This document shows, piece by piece, positions 55,554 to 63,725 of a stretch of 64,000 bases of DNA. Each line of letters opens with the position of its first letter. Positions within the stretch are counted from its first letter, which is position 1. A program made the position numbers and the translations under genes. The notes beneath the pieces are model-generated. The model saw only the letters and a list, made by a program, of their open reading frames with translations, ran no database searches and had not been told where the DNA came from. The stretch comes from Thermodesulfovibrionia bacterium (lineage in GTDB: Bacteria; Nitrospirota; Thermodesulfovibrionia; UBA6902): assembly GCA_030646035.1 (NCBI GenBank), contig JAUSMY010000058.1:1-64000 (forward strand). Reading direction: 5' to 3'.

Positions 55554-55580
55554 ATTGACTTTACCTGCTAAAATATCCAT

Positions 55581-55727
55581 ATGAAAAAGAAGAATACAGC
55601 AGACCAGCCTGCAAGGAAAAACCGTCAGGGAGAAAAAATGCGCCCTATCTGCATTAACAAAGACTGCAAGATAAGAAGGGCAGGGTGTGAGGGGTCACAG
55701 GAGTGCCCGGGATATAAAGGCAAGTGA
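55581..55727 (+). CDS. Small Cys-rich protein (48 residues)
   Basis: ATG 55581 to TGA 55725-55727. A basic N-terminal half is followed by RPICINKDCKIRRAGCEG and CPGYKGK. Four cysteines in a C-x4-C-x6-C-x5-C layout suggest metal binding. The ending CEGSQECPGYKGK is reminiscent of short conserved proteins in anaerobic Gram-negatives, which I recall only loosely. No clear Shine-Dalgarno, but codons resemble the neighbours and the ORF fills most of the gap between the tRNA terminator and the next gene. Confidence 0.5.
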   Translation: MKKKNTADQPARKNRQGEKMRPICINKDCKIRRAGCEGSQECPGYKGK

Positions 55728-55753
55728 CCGGTAATTAAGCCGAGAAAATCGTC

Positions 55754-56782
55754 TTACTTTCCTTCGCTTTTTTCTGACAATTCTTTCATAGAGACATTAT
55801 CTTTCATCGCAAATATTATTCCTACAATGATCGTGAATCCCATAGAAGTGATCCATAACGCGATACCGTAACTGGCAGCAGCAGCTTTGGGGATCTTGAA
55901 TATCTCATGCAAAACAAAAACACATGCTGCCTGAAAAGGCCCGAGAAATCCCGGGGCAGGGAATAAAGTGGAAAAAGCCACGAACAGGTTAAGTATCAAA
56001 AGAGATGATAACGCAGGGAGCATATCGGCAAATCCAAAAGCATGGTAGATCGGGTAGCATGTAAGCGTTATGCAGACCCATATAAGAAAAGAGAGTAAGA
56101 TCGACATAAGGAAACCCTTTATGTCTTTCAAAATATTCAGCCCTTGTGTAAATGCATTCACCATTTCAACTATCTTTAATCCCCAGTTGTCAGGGAGCGG
56201 CCTGATGAATAAACGTACCGCTTTCATGGCAAGTTCGTTTTTGTGAAGAAGGAAGAACATAAACGCAAACATAAACAGCGAGAAAGCCAGGCCCATCCAG
56301 CCGAACATAACTATCTTGCTGATTATGCTGCCGGCATCAGGGCTGCTCTGCGATATGACATCAGCGTAGAAAAATGTGATGGAAAAGAGCATGAGAAGCA
56401 CCATGGACATGTCAAATAACCGCTCAACGAATATTGTCGCAAAGGCGGTGCTGAAGCTTATGTCCTCCCTTTTGCCGAGCAGGTATGCCCGTATCAGCTC
56501 TCCTGCGCGTGCGGGCAGCATATTTGCCATGAAACCTATAAAAAGCGGCGAGAAGATATTTTTAACCGGCACATCTTTGATAGGCCGCAATAAATAATGC
56601 CACCTCATCGCTCTGAAGAGGTACGTTATCATGATAAGTATAACTGCGGGAATAAGGTACAGATAATTTGCTTTTGATAATTCCTCAAGGAGCGTAGAGA
56701 ATTTAACGCCCTGAAATGCGTATGCAAGAGAGAGAACAATAATAACGATGCTTATAAGAAGGTGTATGTATTTTTTCTTCAT
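55754..56782 (-). CDS. Lysylphosphatidylglycerol-synthase-TM/AglD-type membrane protein
   Basis: 342 residues with about eight transmembrane segments. The family pattern is clear: FRAMRWHYLLRPIKDVP, PARAGELIRAYLLGKRE, ERLFDMSMVLLML, and a late LFPAPGFLGPFQAACVFVLHE. Members act as flippases or as the membrane half of lipid-modifying enzymes. There is no synthetase domain fused here. It follows the cysteine desulfurase gene on the same strand by 33 bases. Confidence 0.87.
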   Translation of the reverse strand: MKKKYIHLLISIVIIVLSLAYAFQGVKFSTLLEELSKANYLYLIPAVILIMITYLFRAMRWHYLLRPIKDVPVKNIFSPLFIGFMANMLPARAGELIRAYLLGKREDISFSTAFATIFVERLFDMSMVLLMLFSITFFYADVISQSSPDAGSIISKIVMFGWMGLAFSLFMFAFMFFLLHKNELAMKAVRLFIRPLPDNWGLKIVEMVNAFTQGLNILKDIKGFLMSILLSFLIWVCITLTCYPIYHAFGFADMLPALSSLLILNLFVAFSTLFPAPGFLGPFQAACVFVLHEIFKIPKAAAASYGIALWITSMGFTIIVGIIFAMKDNVSMKELSEKSEGK

Positions 56783-56815
56783 GGTCTAATATAGCAGGAA
56801 CAGATACGGATTGTC

Positions 56816-57985
56816 TTATGCGCGGACGCTGTTTTTTCGGTTATTAATAATTTCTTTGAATGCTTTTACAGCGCTATCTATATCTTTCGCAGTATTGCCA
56901 ATGCCGAGCGATATCCTTATAGTGCAGTGCGCCTCTTCCTCAGTCAGCCCCATTGCCAGCAGTATGCCTGAAGGTTTTGATGAACCTGAGTGGCATGCTG
57001 AGCCTGCTGATATCGCTATCCCTTTTTTGTCGAGGGCCGTGACCATTGAAGCACCTATTAAGCGCGGCAGATTTATGCTGATGGTGTTTGGCAACCTAAG
57101 TTTCTTGTCGCCGTTCAGTTTTGCACCTGTGAAGAGTTTAATGATCTCCTTCTCAAGTTTGTCGCGAAAGGCTTTAACCTGCTTCATTTGGGGAAGGTTT
57201 TTGCATGCAAGTTCAGAAGCCATTCCAAGCCCGGCGATGTGTATTACATTTTCAGTGCCGGCTCTCAATCCGTTCTCCTGTCCACCGCCGTGTATCAACG
57301 GCTCAATGGCGATCCCTTTTCTGACATATAACGCGCCGATACCTTTCGGCCCGTAAAATTTATGTGCTGACAGCGACATAAGATCAACGCCGAGTTTTTT
57401 TACATCAACAGGTATCTTGCCTATGGCCTGTGTCGCGTCAGTATGAAAAAGCGCGCCATTTTCTTTGGCAATAGCAGCCAGTTCTTTGATCGGCTGAATG
57501 ACGCCTGTCTCATTATTGGCTAACATGACAGATGCAAGGCATGTTCTCTTTGTGATCGCTGATGAGAGATCATCAGGGTTAATCCTGCCGGATCTGTCCA
57601 CCTGCAGGTATGTTACCTTTACGCCGTTCTTCTCCAACCACCTGCATACATTAAGAACAGAAGGATGTTCGATGGAAGAGGTTATTATGTGGTTTTTGTT
57701 TTTGATATTTGCAGATGCTATGCTTTTTAAGACATGGTTGTTTGCCTCTGAACCGCTGCCTTCAAAGATAATATTGCCTGCTTCACAGTTCAGAAGTTTG
57801 GCAACGCTCTTCCTGGCGTTATCAACGATCTGTCTGGCTGCTATCCCTTCCATGTATGAATTGGAAGGATTGCCCGGATGATTTTTCATAACATCAAACA
57901 TCGCATCACGCACCTCAGGCGCAAGCGGAGTCGTTGCGTTGTGGTCAAGGTATATTCTTTTATATATTTGCTTAGACATATTCAT
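56816..57985 (-). CDS. Cysteine desulfurase (NifS/IscS-like)
   Basis: 389 residues. It takes sulfur from cysteine as persulfide. YLDHNATTPLAPEVRDAM starts the PLP fold; the PLP Lys is in SLSAHKFYGPKGIGALY, and the catalytic Cys is in SAGSACHSGSSKPSG, so it is a class I (NifS/IscS) enzyme. No iscU, nifU or thiI is next to it. It may feed Fe-S assembly or the TusA-type carriers of this genome. If the in-frame UGA gene at 60.6 kb is a selenoprotein, such an enzyme could also help selenium handling; that is inference only. Confidence 0.92.
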   Translation of the reverse strand: MNMSKQIYKRIYLDHNATTPLAPEVRDAMFDVMKNHPGNPSNSYMEGIAARQIVDNARKSVAKLLNCEAGNIIFEGSGSEANNHVLKSIASANIKNKNHIITSSIEHPSVLNVCRWLEKNGVKVTYLQVDRSGRINPDDLSSAITKRTCLASVMLANNETGVIQPIKELAAIAKENGALFHTDATQAIGKIPVDVKKLGVDLMSLSAHKFYGPKGIGALYVRKGIAIEPLIHGGGQENGLRAGTENVIHIAGLGMASELACKNLPQMKQVKAFRDKLEKEIIKLFTGAKLNGDKKLRLPNTISINLPRLIGASMVTALDKKGIAISAGSACHSGSSKPSGILLAMGLTEEEAHCTIRISLGIGNTAKDIDSAVKAFKEIINNRKNSVRA

Positions 57986-58061
57986 TTTTGGATTAAGAAG
58001 CCTTTTTAGAATAATATATAAACATTACAATGTCTATTACAGGAGAGACAGGAGAATAACA

Positions 58062-58910
58062 GTGAGAAGGATCGGCGTACATGTTTCCATAGCAGGCGGA
58101 GTTCATCTTTCACTTGAAAGGGCAAAGGAACTCGGCTGCAGCACGATGCAGATATTCTCTCACAACCCGAGGGGATGGGCGTTCAAGGATATTGATAAAG
58201 AAGAGGCCTCACAATTTATCCGGCTCTCTGAGGAATCAGACATAAGCTCATTCATCCACTCATCTTATCTCATTAACCTTGCCTCTCCTGACGATGAAAC
58301 AAGGCGTAAGTCAATTGAACTTCTCTCTTATGAACTGCGCATGGCAGACCTGCTTGGAATAGATCATGTGGTGCTTCATCCCGGCAAGATGGTTGGCCAG
58401 GAATTAAATGTCGCTGTAGAAAAAACAAAAGACGCCCTCTTGAAGGTGTATGAGAAGGCAGAGTCCAGGTCAGGGATACTCATTGAAAACACAGCCGGAC
58501 AGAAGGGTGATATCTCTTCTTCCTTAGCGATGATAGCGGATGTTATTGAAGGCGCTCCTTCAGGATTGGTAAAAGGCATATGCTTTGACACATGCCACGG
58601 CTTCGCAGCTGGCTATGATATAGCTCAGGATGAAGGGCTTAGCAGGCTTGAGCAGGAGATTAAGAAATATCTTTCACCGCTGAAGGTGGAACTTATACAT
58701 CTCAATGACGCAAAGCAAGGCCTATCTTCCAACATAGACAGGCATGAGCATATAGGAATGGGTGCGATAGGTATCGAGGGATTCAGGCGGTTTCTCTCCG
58801 TTCCTCTCTTTAAGAATATTCCACTGGTTTTAGAGACGCCCAAGAAAGAGGAAGATGATGATACGAGAAATCTCGATCTTGTCAGAGGGATTTTGAATGA
58901 GATAGGATAA
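58062..58910 (+). CDS. nfo: Endonuclease IV
   Basis: 282 residues from GTG 58062, set by GGAGA ending seven bases before. An upstream ATG in frame (57939) would add 41 unrelated residues overlapping the cysteine desulfurase start. IGVHVSIAGGV, QIFSHNPRGW, VLHPGK, GICFDTCHGFAAGYD and LIHLNDAK carry the metal ligands of the AP endonuclease family 2. Repairs abasic sites. Confidence 0.95.
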   Translation: MRRIGVHVSIAGGVHLSLERAKELGCSTMQIFSHNPRGWAFKDIDKEEASQFIRLSEESDISSFIHSSYLINLASPDDETRRKSIELLSYELRMADLLGIDHVVLHPGKMVGQELNVAVEKTKDALLKVYEKAESRSGILIENTAGQKGDISSSLAMIADVIEGAPSGLVKGICFDTCHGFAAGYDIAQDEGLSRLEQEIKKYLSPLKVELIHLNDAKQGLSSNIDRHEHIGMGAIGIEGFRRFLSVPLFKNIPLVLETPKKEEDDDTRNLDLVRGILNEIG

Positions 58911-58934
58911 TGCAGTTAGGGTATAATCTTTATT

Positions 58935-59675
58935 ATGAAACTCATTATTCTTGGCAGCGGCACATGCGTTCCTTCACTTAAGAGAAACGCTCCGGGCTAC
59001 TTTCTTGAGGCTGAGGGCAGGCAGATATTAATTGACTGCGGAAGCGGGACACTGCTTCAGCTTGAACGGGCAGGTAAAAGCTATAAGGATATTGATGCCG
59101 TATTCATCACACACCTTCATCCCGATCACTTTAGCGACCTCATGCCTTTGATACATGCGCTCATCGCCACACCGAAATTCAAAAGAGAGAAAGAACTTCT
59201 CATCGCAGGCCAGGAAGGGTTCAAGGAATATTATGAAAACGCCTTCATTCCGATATTGCGAAGGCGTGAATTTATAAAGCTCATAGAGATCAAGTCTGAG
59301 CTTGAACTGGAACCGGTTAAGATCTTTTCAACAGAGACCATTCATATCGGGAAGAGCCTTGCATACAGATTTGAATCAGGAGGAAGGTCTGTGGTCTTCA
59401 CAGGTGACGCTGACTATGATCAGGGGCTGATAGATTTTTCAAAAGATGCCGGCCTCTTGATAGCAGACTGCTCTTTTCCTCATTCATTGAAAATGAAAGG
59501 GCATCTCTCTGCAAAAGAATGCGGGCTTGTCGCACAGGCTGCCGGAGTTAAGAGGCTTATCTTGTCGCATATCTATCCCTCTGATGTATCTGATAATGAA
59601 AGAGTTAAAGAGGCGCAGGATGTATTTGACGGCAAAGTTGAACTTGCCGAAGATTTGATGGAAGTCGAGATTTGA
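58935..59675 (+). CDS. Ribonuclease Z-like metallo-beta-lactamase hydrolase
   Basis: 246 residues. Metal motif THLHPDHFSDLMPL and GSGTCVPSLKRNAPGYFLE at the start; FTGDADYD and SHIYPSD later. The short length and lack of the exosite arm argue against classical tRNase Z, so the role is a generic MBL hydrolase, perhaps a phosphodiesterase. It is 24 bases after nfo and 32 before the HDAC-family gene. Confidence 0.85.
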   Translation: MKLIILGSGTCVPSLKRNAPGYFLEAEGRQILIDCGSGTLLQLERAGKSYKDIDAVFITHLHPDHFSDLMPLIHALIATPKFKREKELLIAGQEGFKEYYENAFIPILRRREFIKLIEIKSELELEPVKIFSTETIHIGKSLAYRFESGGRSVVFTGDADYDQGLIDFSKDAGLLIADCSFPHSLKMKGHLSAKECGLVAQAAGVKRLILSHIYPSDVSDNERVKEAQDVFDGKVELAEDLMEVEI

Positions 59676-59707
59676 AGAATTATCCAAAAGGCTTTAACAT
59701 ATAATCC

Positions 59708-60553
59708 ATGAAGATATTCTATTCTCCCAAATGCCTGAAGTACTCCTCTCCCGGCCATCCTGAGTCACCTGCCCGCGTCAACTCCACGCACCGGTTTCTT
59801 GCAGATAAGGGATACAGCTTTGCAGAGCCTTCGCCATGTTCTGATGATGATATACTTCTTGCGCACTCTCCTGAGCTTCTTGCGAGAGTGAGGGGAGGCA
59901 GTTTTTATGACCTTGATACTCCATCGCTGCCGAATATCTTTGAGTATGCAAGATTGTCTGCCGGAAGCGCGATTGCGGCGGCGATGCACTGCCTCAGCGG
60001 TGAGAAGGCTTTCTCTCTGATGCGACCTCCCGGCCATCATGCGACAAAAAATGATCTCGGCGGCTTCTGCTACTTCAACAACATAGCCATCGCTTCATTA
60101 AGGGCTAAAGAGAAAGTGAGTAAAGTCGCGATAATTGATTTTGACTGCCATCACGGAAACGGAACTGAGGATATCTTTCTCGGTAAAAAAGATTTTCTCT
60201 ATCTCTCTCTTCATCAGAGCCCGCTCTATCCCGGCACCGGGCTTCAGAGCAGGGACAACTGCATCAACATCCCTCTGCCTGCGGATACCACTCCTGAAGA
60301 ATATCTATACGCTTTCAAGGAAGGGCTTGACGAGGTCAGCAGGTTTGATCCTGATATGCTTGCGGTCTCTGCCGGTTTTGACTCTTACAGGCTTGATCCC
60401 ATAACCAATCTATCTCTTGAAAAAGAGACGTACAGAACCATAGGGGAGATGATCGCAGGTTTGGATAAGCCGACTTTCTCTATTCTTGAAGGCGGCTACA
60501 GCAAAGAGCTTGCTGACTGTGTCTATCAGTATTTGATTGGGCTTGAAGGGTAG
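59708..60553 (+). CDS. Histone deacetylase superfamily hydrolase
   Basis: 281 residues. RPPGHHATKNDLGGFCYFNN, IIDFDCHHGNGTEDIF and SAGFDSYRLDPIT provide the catalytic His pair and zinc ligands. Bacterial members deacetylate polyamines, acetoin-pathway proteins or other small amides; the substrate is not clear. A 33-base gap leads to the UGA-containing thioredoxin-like gene on the same strand, so co-transcription is likely. Confidence 0.9.
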   Translation: MKIFYSPKCLKYSSPGHPESPARVNSTHRFLADKGYSFAEPSPCSDDDILLAHSPELLARVRGGSFYDLDTPSLPNIFEYARLSAGSAIAAAMHCLSGEKAFSLMRPPGHHATKNDLGGFCYFNNIAIASLRAKEKVSKVAIIDFDCHHGNGTEDIFLGKKDFLYLSLHQSPLYPGTGLQSRDNCINIPLPADTTPEEYLYAFKEGLDEVSRFDPDMLAVSAGFDSYRLDPITNLSLEKETYRTIGEMIAGLDKPTFSILEGGYSKELADCVYQYLIGLEG

Positions 60554-60586
60554 AGAATAATACACAGGTTTCAGGAGGTGCGTTAA

Positions 60587-60952
60587 TTGTCTGAAGGAAT
60601 CGCATGGGGGAAAAGTATAAGCGTTGCTGTTGAGTCGGCGGAAAAGGAAGGGAAGCTGATATTCATTGATTTTTTCAGCCCCACGTGAGGCGCCTGCCAG
60701 AGAATGGAGACAGGTACGTTTCCAGACAAAGCGCTTCAGGATTATTTAGAGAAGAACTTTATTTCTGTAAAGTTTGAGACGGGAATTGATGCGGAGCAGT
60801 TTCTCCAGTTCGATGTGAAGGGAACGCCTGCATTTATAGTCCTTGATTCAAAAGGCGATGAGATATACAGGAAGATAGGCTTTTTTGAACCGGGGCAGCT
60901 CATGGAACAGCTTGAGAAGTCCCGTGAGAAATTCACTCACCATCATCATTGA
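60587..60952 (+). CDS. Thioredoxin-like protein with in-frame UGA (probable selenoprotein)
   Basis: 121 residues if TGA 60686-60688 is read as selenocysteine (residue 34). The frame opens at TTG 60587 with AGGAGG eight bases upstream. The N-terminal part reads EGKLIFIDFFSPT, then UGA, then GACQRMETGTFPD, so the UGA stands exactly at the first Cys of the thioredoxin CxxC motif, giving UxxC with resolving C37. The rest (NFISVKFET, FDVKGTPAFIVLDSKGDEI with the cis-Pro) is a normal thioredoxin-like fold of the SoxW/DUF255-type group. A natural HHHH ends the protein. If UGA were a stop, only 33 residues plus an 82-residue fragment from ATG 60704 would remain. Disruption or sequence error is possible, but the position argues for Sec. 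Confidence 0.8.
60705..60724 (+). promoter_or_regulatory. Candidate bacterial SECIS hairpin
   Basis: TGGAGAC (60705-60711) pairs with GTTTCCA (60718-60724), including one G-U, around the 6-base loop AGGTAC. The loop begins 23 bases after the UGA and has G at its second position, matching the described geometry of bacterial SECIS elements; the E. coli fdhF hairpin loop likewise contains GGU. It lies within the coding region, as bacterial SECIS elements do. Confidence 0.6.
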
Positions 60953-60968
60953 TACCGCGGAAAAGATT

Positions 60969-60989
60969 CCCCGCCCTTTTGGGGCGGGG
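60969..60989 (-). terminator. GC-rich hairpin between convergent genes
   Basis: CCCCGCCC and GGGCGGGG form an 8-bp stem with a 5-base loop. T tracts are weak: AATCTTTT on the minus strand (for the LemA operon) and AGGTTTGTCTT on the plus strand. It probably serves as terminator for one or both genes. Confidence 0.6.
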
Positions 60990-61003
60990 AGGTTTGTCTT
61001 AAA

Positions 61004-61579
61004 TTAGAACTTCACCTTTGGCACAGCTCCTTCGCCCTCAGGCAGCTCATAATACTCCGCATTTGTTACACCCGCAAGCCCTGCAAAGAACCTGCCGAAG
61101 AATGTCCTGATATATGTATTCAGCAGCTGCACGGCTTCGTTATATCTCATTCTCTCCACGGCTATCCTGTTTTCTGTTCCCTCAAGGCTGTCCTGCAGTT
61201 TCATGAAGTTCTCATTCGCCTTAAGCTGCGGATACTGCTCGTTCAGCATAAGAAGCCTTGAGAGTACACCCTCAAGCTGGTTTGATGCGTTGATCTTCTC
61301 CTTAACAGAGCCGGCGCTGAAATATTTTGTCCTTGCATCAGCGATATGTTCAAAGAGCTCTTTTTCATGAGTTGCGTATCCCTTGACAGTTTCAACAAGG
61401 TTCGGGATGAGGTCATACCTTCTCTTCAACTGGTTCTCTACCTGCGCCCAGCTACCCTTAACATTTTCATCCATCGCGATAGCGTTGTTATATCCTCCGA
61501 TGATCCATTTTGCCATCATGATGCCTATAACAACTATTACGCCGACAACAATAAGTGTGATCTTTAAACCTTTTGACAT
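61004..61579 (-). CDS. LemA family protein
   Basis: 191 residues. An N-terminal membrane helix (about 7-25) is followed by the LemA helical domain: NNAIAMDENVKGSWAQVENQLKRRYDLIPNL (abridged: SWAQVENQLKRRYDLIPNLV), LEGVLSRLLMLNEQYPQLKAN and YNEAVQLLNTYIRTFFGRF. AGGAGG lies before the ATG. The partner TPM-domain gene is upstream on the same strand, the usual pairing. Function is not well defined; envelope-related. Confidence 0.92.
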   Translation of the reverse strand: MSKGLKITLIVVGVIVVIGIMMAKWIIGGYNNAIAMDENVKGSWAQVENQLKRRYDLIPNLVETVKGYATHEKELFEHIADARTKYFSAGSVKEKINASNQLEGVLSRLLMLNEQYPQLKANENFMKLQDSLEGTENRIAVERMRYNEAVQLLNTYIRTFFGRFFAGLAGVTNAEYYELPEGEGAVPKVKF

Positions 61580-61637
61580 GATAAACCTCCTTTAGTGATT
61601 ATTATATAAAATAACTTCTAACTGTCAACATTAATCT

Positions 61638-62420
61638 TTACCATCCACCTGATGCTCCGCCTCCGCCGAAACCTCCACCACCTCCGCCGCCAAAGCCGCC
61701 TCCTCCGCCGAAACCGCCTCCGCTTCTTCTTCCACCGCCCATCATGCTCATCATAATAAAAAGCATCATCATGCGTGGATGTTTTATGAACATATATATC
61801 ATGAAACAGAAAAAGATTATTAAGAAGATAAGGTTTATGAGTGAAGGCTTGCCTGTTCTTCCGCTTCTGTTAGCCACAGGTGACTGTATGCTCGGCATAC
61901 CTGTGATCTCAACTTTTGCATCTCTGGATATTTCGCTGATCACCGCAAGTGCCGCCGTAAGTATTCCTGTTGAATAATCGCCTTTCTTAAAGTAAGGCAC
62001 CAGGTACTCTCTTCCGACAGAGCCGACAAGGCTGTCAGGAAGAACACCCTCAAGGCCGTAGCCGACCTCTATCCGGTATTTCCTGTCCTGAAGCGCTATG
62101 AGAAACAGCACCCCATTATCTTTATCCTTCTGCCCGAGCTTCCATTTGTTATGCGCTATATTCAGAGAGAAATCCTCAAGCGACGCCCCCTCAAGGCTGT
62201 TGATAGTAAGCACTACCATCTGGGCTGTGGTCTTTTGCTCAAGCTCCTTGAGAAACATGTTAAGGCTCGTCTCTGCGTTATCATCAATGATGCCTGCGAG
62301 ATCCACCACATAATTTGCAGGGGCGTCAGGGATATTCACTTCTGCCCGTACAGTCATCGGAGAGAAACAGAACAGGACGGATAGAAGTATTAAGAAAGAC
62401 TTAAACAATGGCCGCATCAA
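61638..62420 (-). CDS. TPM-domain (YgcG-like) membrane protein
   Basis: 260 residues. A signal peptide (about 3-26) precedes the TPM domain (about 27-165: YVVDLAGIIDDNAETSLNMFLKEL, KWKLGQKDKDNGVLFLIA, YRIEVGYGLEGVLPD). One or two transmembrane helices follow (about 200-225), and a C-terminal Gly/Ser-rich tail (GGGGFGGGG type). Predicted extracytoplasmic phosphatase-like fold, Ca-binding in some relatives. It overlaps the end of the upstream nucleotidyltransferase-like gene by 20 bases and is followed by lemA. Confidence 0.9.
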   Translation of the reverse strand: MMRPLFKSFLILLSVLFCFSPMTVRAEVNIPDAPANYVVDLAGIIDDNAETSLNMFLKELEQKTTAQMVVLTINSLEGASLEDFSLNIAHNKWKLGQKDKDNGVLFLIALQDRKYRIEVGYGLEGVLPDSLVGSVGREYLVPYFKKGDYSTGILTAALAVISEISRDAKVEITGMPSIQSPVANRSGRTGKPSLINLIFLIIFFCFMIYMFIKHPRMMMLFIMMSMMGGGRRSGGGFGGGGGFGGGGGGGFGGGGASGGW

Positions 62421-63147
62421 TTATCCTTCCCAGCTCTTCAGTGGCTTTGTAGTAGTCTTTAAATATTGCATTCAATTCCTCAGACGAATGTTTTGCCTTC
62501 TCATGTTTTTCAGCAAGGACCTTTGCAAATATATCAGTATTGATCCCGGATGCATCTGCAAGTGACCTGATGACAGAGCTTTGTTTTACAGGCGCTTCTT
62601 TACCGAGCAAAACTATGATCCCCCGAAAGAGAGGGATGTACCCGGTGATCGAGTCGGCGAGTCCTTCTGCAAGAAGCTTTTTGTCACCTTGAGATGATAT
62701 ATAACCCTGCCTCAGCCAGATGAGCTTTGATTTGATCTCTCTTTCACATTGATGCCTTAAGTCGTTCAGGCTGATCTCCAGGTCTTTCAGGATATCTGTG
62801 CCAAAGACATTCTGGTGAATAAGTTTGAAATTCAGAAATTCAATAGGGAAAACGTCCAAAGATGATTCTATATAAAAAGGGGTCATGATAAGCGGGGCGG
62901 CAACCTTGTGCTTGCCGTATTTTTTGCCAAGCGGCGCGATCAGCTCAAGAAACTTCAGGTCCATCTCTTTCAGCACGAAGATGGAGTTGACATCTGATCT
63001 CTTCTGGTCAAAATCATCTGTAATGGCAGTTCCTGTCACATAGATGGAATGTATCATATCCTGATAACCGGCTAATATCTCATTAAGGAACGGCTTTATT
63101 CTTTCCGCAGCTGTTTCATTGAGTTTTGATAAATTGATAGCAGACAT
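62401..63147 (-). CDS. Nucleotidyltransferase-like protein with altered catalytic motif
   Basis: 248 residues. IHSIYVTGTAITDDFDQKRSDVNSIFVL (shown here only in outline) resembles the GS-x(n)-DxD start of MNT/KNT-type nucleotidyltransferases, but the pair reads D-V-N instead of D-x-D, so catalysis may be lost. The C-terminal half (about 130-245) is helical with LRQGYISSQGDKKLLAEGLADSI. It heads the unit with the TPM and LemA genes and overlaps the TPM start. The family call is by pattern only; function unknown. Confidence 0.65.
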   Translation of the reverse strand: MSAINLSKLNETAAERIKPFLNEILAGYQDMIHSIYVTGTAITDDFDQKRSDVNSIFVLKEMDLKFLELIAPLGKKYGKHKVAAPLIMTPFYIESSLDVFPIEFLNFKLIHQNVFGTDILKDLEISLNDLRHQCEREIKSKLIWLRQGYISSQGDKKLLAEGLADSITGYIPLFRGIIVLLGKEAPVKQSSVIRSLADASGINTDIFAKVLAEKHEKAKHSSEELNAIFKDYYKATEELGRIIDAAIV

Positions 63148-63220
63148 ATGATATATCCTCCCGGAATGGTCCTAAAACTGATTTTAATTACTAACCTATC
63201 ATAAACATACAGTCAATTCA

Positions 63221-63325
63221 ATGACTGACAGGCAATTTACTCAGGCTTTCATTATAGCTTTTATCGCGGTAATTATGGGCATCATCACAGGGGTTGCATT
63301 TATCCAGCCTGTAATCAGATACTAA
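63221..63325 (+). CDS. Possible 34-residue single-helix membrane protein
   Basis: MTDRQFTQ followed by a hydrophobic helix (AFIIAFIAVIMGIITGVAFI) and QPVIRY. It stops four bases before the lipoprotein start. No ribosome-binding site is visible and the family is unknown, so it may be chance, though the hydrophobic helix with charged N-terminus looks protein-like. Confidence 0.3.
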   Translation: MTDRQFTQAFIIAFIAVIMGIITGVAFIQPVIRY

Positions 63326-63329
63326 TGAT

Positions 63330-63725
63330 ATGACAATAACTGCTTCGCGCAAGATGATGATCTTTTTCTTGGCTTTTTTGTTTATTGCCGTATCATGTGC
63401 CACTACAGGCAAAAGGAGTGAGCTTGAAGAGATGGTACAGCCGCATCGTTCCTATGAAGCGTGTTTTGAACTGAAGAAGGGCGAGGCGCTGGAATATTCC
63501 TTCACATCCTCCCGTCCGCTTGATTTTAATATTCACTATCATGCGATTGACGGGCTGCACTATCCTGTCAACGAAAAGAATATCAGGTCGCGTAAGGGCA
63601 CATTAGTGTGCGATGAACAGAAATATTACACTGAGGACCAGGAGGCGTTCTGCATGATGTGGGAGAACCATGAAGATGCTTTTATAAGTCTTAAGCTTCA
63701 ATACGGCATTACCGGCAGAGAATGA
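63330..63725 (+). CDS. Small lipoprotein of unknown function
   Basis: 131 residues. A lipobox (FIAVSC) at about 18-23 predicts a lipid-anchored mature protein of about 109 residues. The mature part has a beta-rich pattern (ACFELKKGEALEYSFTSS, LDFNIHYHAIDG) with HYH and FCMMWENHE, suggesting a metal or ligand site, and resembles emp24/GOLD-like beta sandwiches loosely. It overlaps the MFS gene start by four bases (ATGA), so the two are co-expressed. Confidence 0.7.
   Translation: MTITASRKMMIFFLAFLFIAVSCATTGKRSELEEMVQPHRSYEACFELKKGEALEYSFTSSRPLDFNIHYHAIDGLHYPVNEKNIRSRKGTLVCDEQKYYTEDQEAFCMMWENHEDAFISLKLQYGITGRE

Noticed and set aside
57939-58061. 41-residue extension of endonuclease IV
   Set aside because: It overlaps the divergent cysteine desulfurase start and lacks similarity; GGAGA before GTG 58062 marks the real start.
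60686-60688. Reading the thioredoxin-like gene as a pseudogene
   Set aside because: The TGA falls exactly on the redox Cys codon, the frame is otherwise intact with a strong ribosome site, and a SECIS-like hairpin follows.
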